Source: Aphidius gifuensis (taxonomy: Eukaryota > Arthropoda > Insecta > Hymenoptera > Braconidae). Taken from it: a stretch of DNA of 64,000 bases. The position numbers and the translations under genes were made by a program. Below, piece by piece: positions 61,923 to 64,000 of the stretch (positions within the stretch are counted from its first letter, which is position 1; each line of letters begins with the position of its first letter). The stretch is taken from contig NC_057788.1 of NCBI RefSeq assembly GCF_014905175.1, forward strand, positions 5,146,001 through 5,210,000, given 5' to 3'. Below the pieces are notes generated by a model. It saw only the letters and a list, made by a program, of their open reading frames with translations, did no database searches and was not told the DNA's origin.

Positions 61923-63573
61923 AGGTTAAAAGTTTTAAACTACTATAGCATATGCTTGGTCAACCACTAGCTGGATGACATGTGTACTTAACTTTTTTTT
62001 CTATTTTTTTTCATCAAAATTTATATATATACATTTATGTGTTTTTATTTATTGAATGTGAGCAGCCTACATGCTCGTGACCAGTCAAGTTTTTCCATGT
62101 TTTTTTTAGTATAAAGTTAGTGTGCAAATCCACGTGGCTATATAATACCAAGTTGTTTTAAACTATCCACATTTTTTATTTATTTTTTTTCCTTGCTGCA
62201 CACACTCAATGACCTCTCAACAAACTTGATTTTTTTTTTTTTCGTTTAAATTTTTTTTATTTTTTTCATTATTTACAAAATCTGGACGCTGGCCATTATC
62301 ACGATTAAACTGACGACTAAATTTGACCTCTCCCATTTTTAAAGTGTAGGTACAATTCGAGAAATTCTGACTTTCAACAATTTGTGAATGTTTTTTTTTT
62401 TTTTTGTTTCTTTTACTTTTTCTATATAATACCTTTTTTTTTTTTATTACTCATGTTCTTCAGAAAGAATTTTGTTCCCCTAGTTTTTTATTATTATGTT
62501 TCTTTTTTCTTCAATTTTTTTATATAAGAAAACGAGACACGGTAAAAAGTTTGGCAGCTGAGCCACGGATTCAGTGTTTTTGTCCGGGTTCATTGAACGC
62601 TTAAATGCGTACAGTATGTTACATCGAATGTCTTTGAAAATTTCATGAGAAGAGTTAGATTCACATTAAAGCCTCACAAATTTTGTTCTATATACTTAAA
62701 AAATAAATAAATAATATATATATATATATTTATTGTTATTATATAAATTTATGCATTCATTCGTCTTTCAAATGGTATACTCATAAATTATCATCCTGCA
62801 TCAACAAATGCATTTTGTATGCTATATATAAATACAATATTAAACTACTATATATTTATTTGATACAAGTATATGCGGGTCACGATCATTCAAGTGTGCC
62901 AATATGTTGTTCAAACAAACCACCGTCCTAATTTCCTGAATTCCATGTTTGCCACCTAAACTTCATCCACAATAGACATCTGGCCTTCACAACAACAACA
63001 AAAAAAAAATCATTTATGAACTTTGAATCATATCACCAGGGAGATGAAAAACACTGGCATAAAATAAATCATATACATTGTATCGATTAGATCCACATAA
63101 ATATATACCAACACAATATAAAAAAAAATAAAGAATATCCTTGAGTAAATGAATAAGTAAACAGAAAATAAATCTGTGGCTTTATTCTGTATTAATTCCT
63201 TTAATGCACACACAGCATTATTTATATTTCATAATAAAACTTTTATTATCATTTTCAAAGGTAATCTTAATTTACTTTCATTAAATTCAACTAATATTTT
63301 AATACTACCCATCAGTATAAATTTTCATCAAATAATATTAATCAATTTCAATAAAGTTTTTAAATTTATTTAACAAGAAAAAAAAAAAAAACTATTTATG
63401 ACAAAAAAGAAACGAAAAAACCTAATTTTCACTAGTGGGTCAAAATGAGTTCAGAAGTAAAAAAAAAAAAAACAAGTATCACGTTAGTTTGCCCCAATAA
63501 CAATAAAAGCCTCTAATCTTCATGAAGCAAGTCTTTTTCTTTTCCTTTTTTTTTTTCTATCTTATATATATTT
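61923..63573. other. AT-rich non-coding stretch
   Basis: A small GC-richer patch at 62540-62620 and (TA)n at about 62715-62730. Nothing supportable. Confidence 0.5.
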
Positions 63574-63710
63574 TTTTTTTTCCTAGTCACCCCGATAAAG
63601 CGATATCCTTCTATTCCGCGTTCCACACTCGTCCTATACTCTTGACGCAAATCCGCTCGAAGCAGCTCCAAGGGTCCATGTGGACTTATACACACACAAA
63701 CACACACATA
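63574..63710. other. GC-richer islet open on both strands
   Basis: On the plus strand a very good acceptor (T tract then TCCTAG, ending near 63586) precedes HPDKAISFYSAFHTRPILLT, then QIRSKQLQGSMW. On the minus strand the same DNA reads GPLELLRADLRQEYRTSVER, then GIEGYRFIGVTR, which is more protein-like, after a GT-rich AG. The strand cannot be decided by eye. Just beyond is an (AC)n run (63690-63710). Confidence 0.3.
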
Positions 63711-64000
63711 TTTATGTACATAATATGAACGACACACATGTACAAATATCAACGAATATATATTACTTGGATTAAGTCGGGGGTTGATATGACATTCAAA
63801 AGAGACAGTGAAATGAAATGACACGAGATCGAAGAACCTATAGAAATTTATGAAATAGAAGTTTAATAATTGCTTTGGCGTTCGTAATATACTGCGATGT
63901 GACAGTGTCAGCTGTTCTTTTATTACGATTATACACTTCTTGCCGCGAAATAAATGTTTGTCTATTGGCTTTGAATTTTTTCATAATATATAACTCTCAA

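Noticed and set aside
1..64000. CRISPR arrays, operons, phage genes or bacterial toxin systems
   Set aside because: No direct-repeat/spacer pattern, no ribosome-binding-site-led gene clusters; splice signals and composition indicate eukaryotic DNA.

Overview
The window reads as nuclear DNA of an AT-rich animal, most likely an insect. It has long, very AT-rich introns or intergenic DNA, many A/T homopolymers and (TA)n runs, GT-AG splice signals, short introns of 80-250 bp, and no bacterial-style gene packing. The base composition would fit a parasitoid wasp such as a braconid, but nothing here fixes the taxon. No long conserved gene can be named. Coding matter appears as small GC-richer islets in an AT-rich background.

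The best-supported structure is a large imperfect palindrome at about 27.85-30.69 kb. Two arms of about 1.28 kb flank a spacer of about 270 bp. Each arm carries the same four-exon gene pointing outward: minus strand in the left arm, plus strand in the right. Exon lengths are 50, 70, 86 and 72/83 nt, all splice sites are kept, and the reading frame stays open through every junction. One difference in exon 2 is synonymous. An 11-bp indel in exon 4 changes the phase of the last donor, so the two copies must end differently. The shared promoter side holds mirrored E2F-like and YY1/Pho-like sites. I do not recognise the protein.

Other coding evidence: the last 33 codons of a plus-strand gene at the left edge (3-104); a convincing first coding exon on the minus strand (58510-58621) with an upstream in-frame stop and a GTGAGT donor; and exon-like islets of lower confidence at 6.0, 9.0, 13.2, 31.5-32.0, 41.8, 44.7, 49.1 and 57.3 kb. 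Several minus-strand pieces could belong to one long gene starting at 58.6 kb, but only transcript data could join them. A few small ORFs (48.0, 61.8, 39.2, 51.4, 34.5 kb) have protein-like composition.

Repeats: an eight-unit array of about 152 bp (46.49-47.69 kb); a five-unit array of about 143-174 bp with a CGATA-rich head (35.83-36.66 kb); a 108-bp foldback element with terminal inverted repeats (48284-48391); a tRNA-derived SINE-like fragment (about 22.65 kb); a GC-rich islet with palindromic near-repeats at 55.33-55.5 kb that may be a transposon remnant; and a 600-bp cryptically simple AAT/ATC region (54.6-55.2 kb). The rest is AT-rich DNA in which I see no supportable gene.
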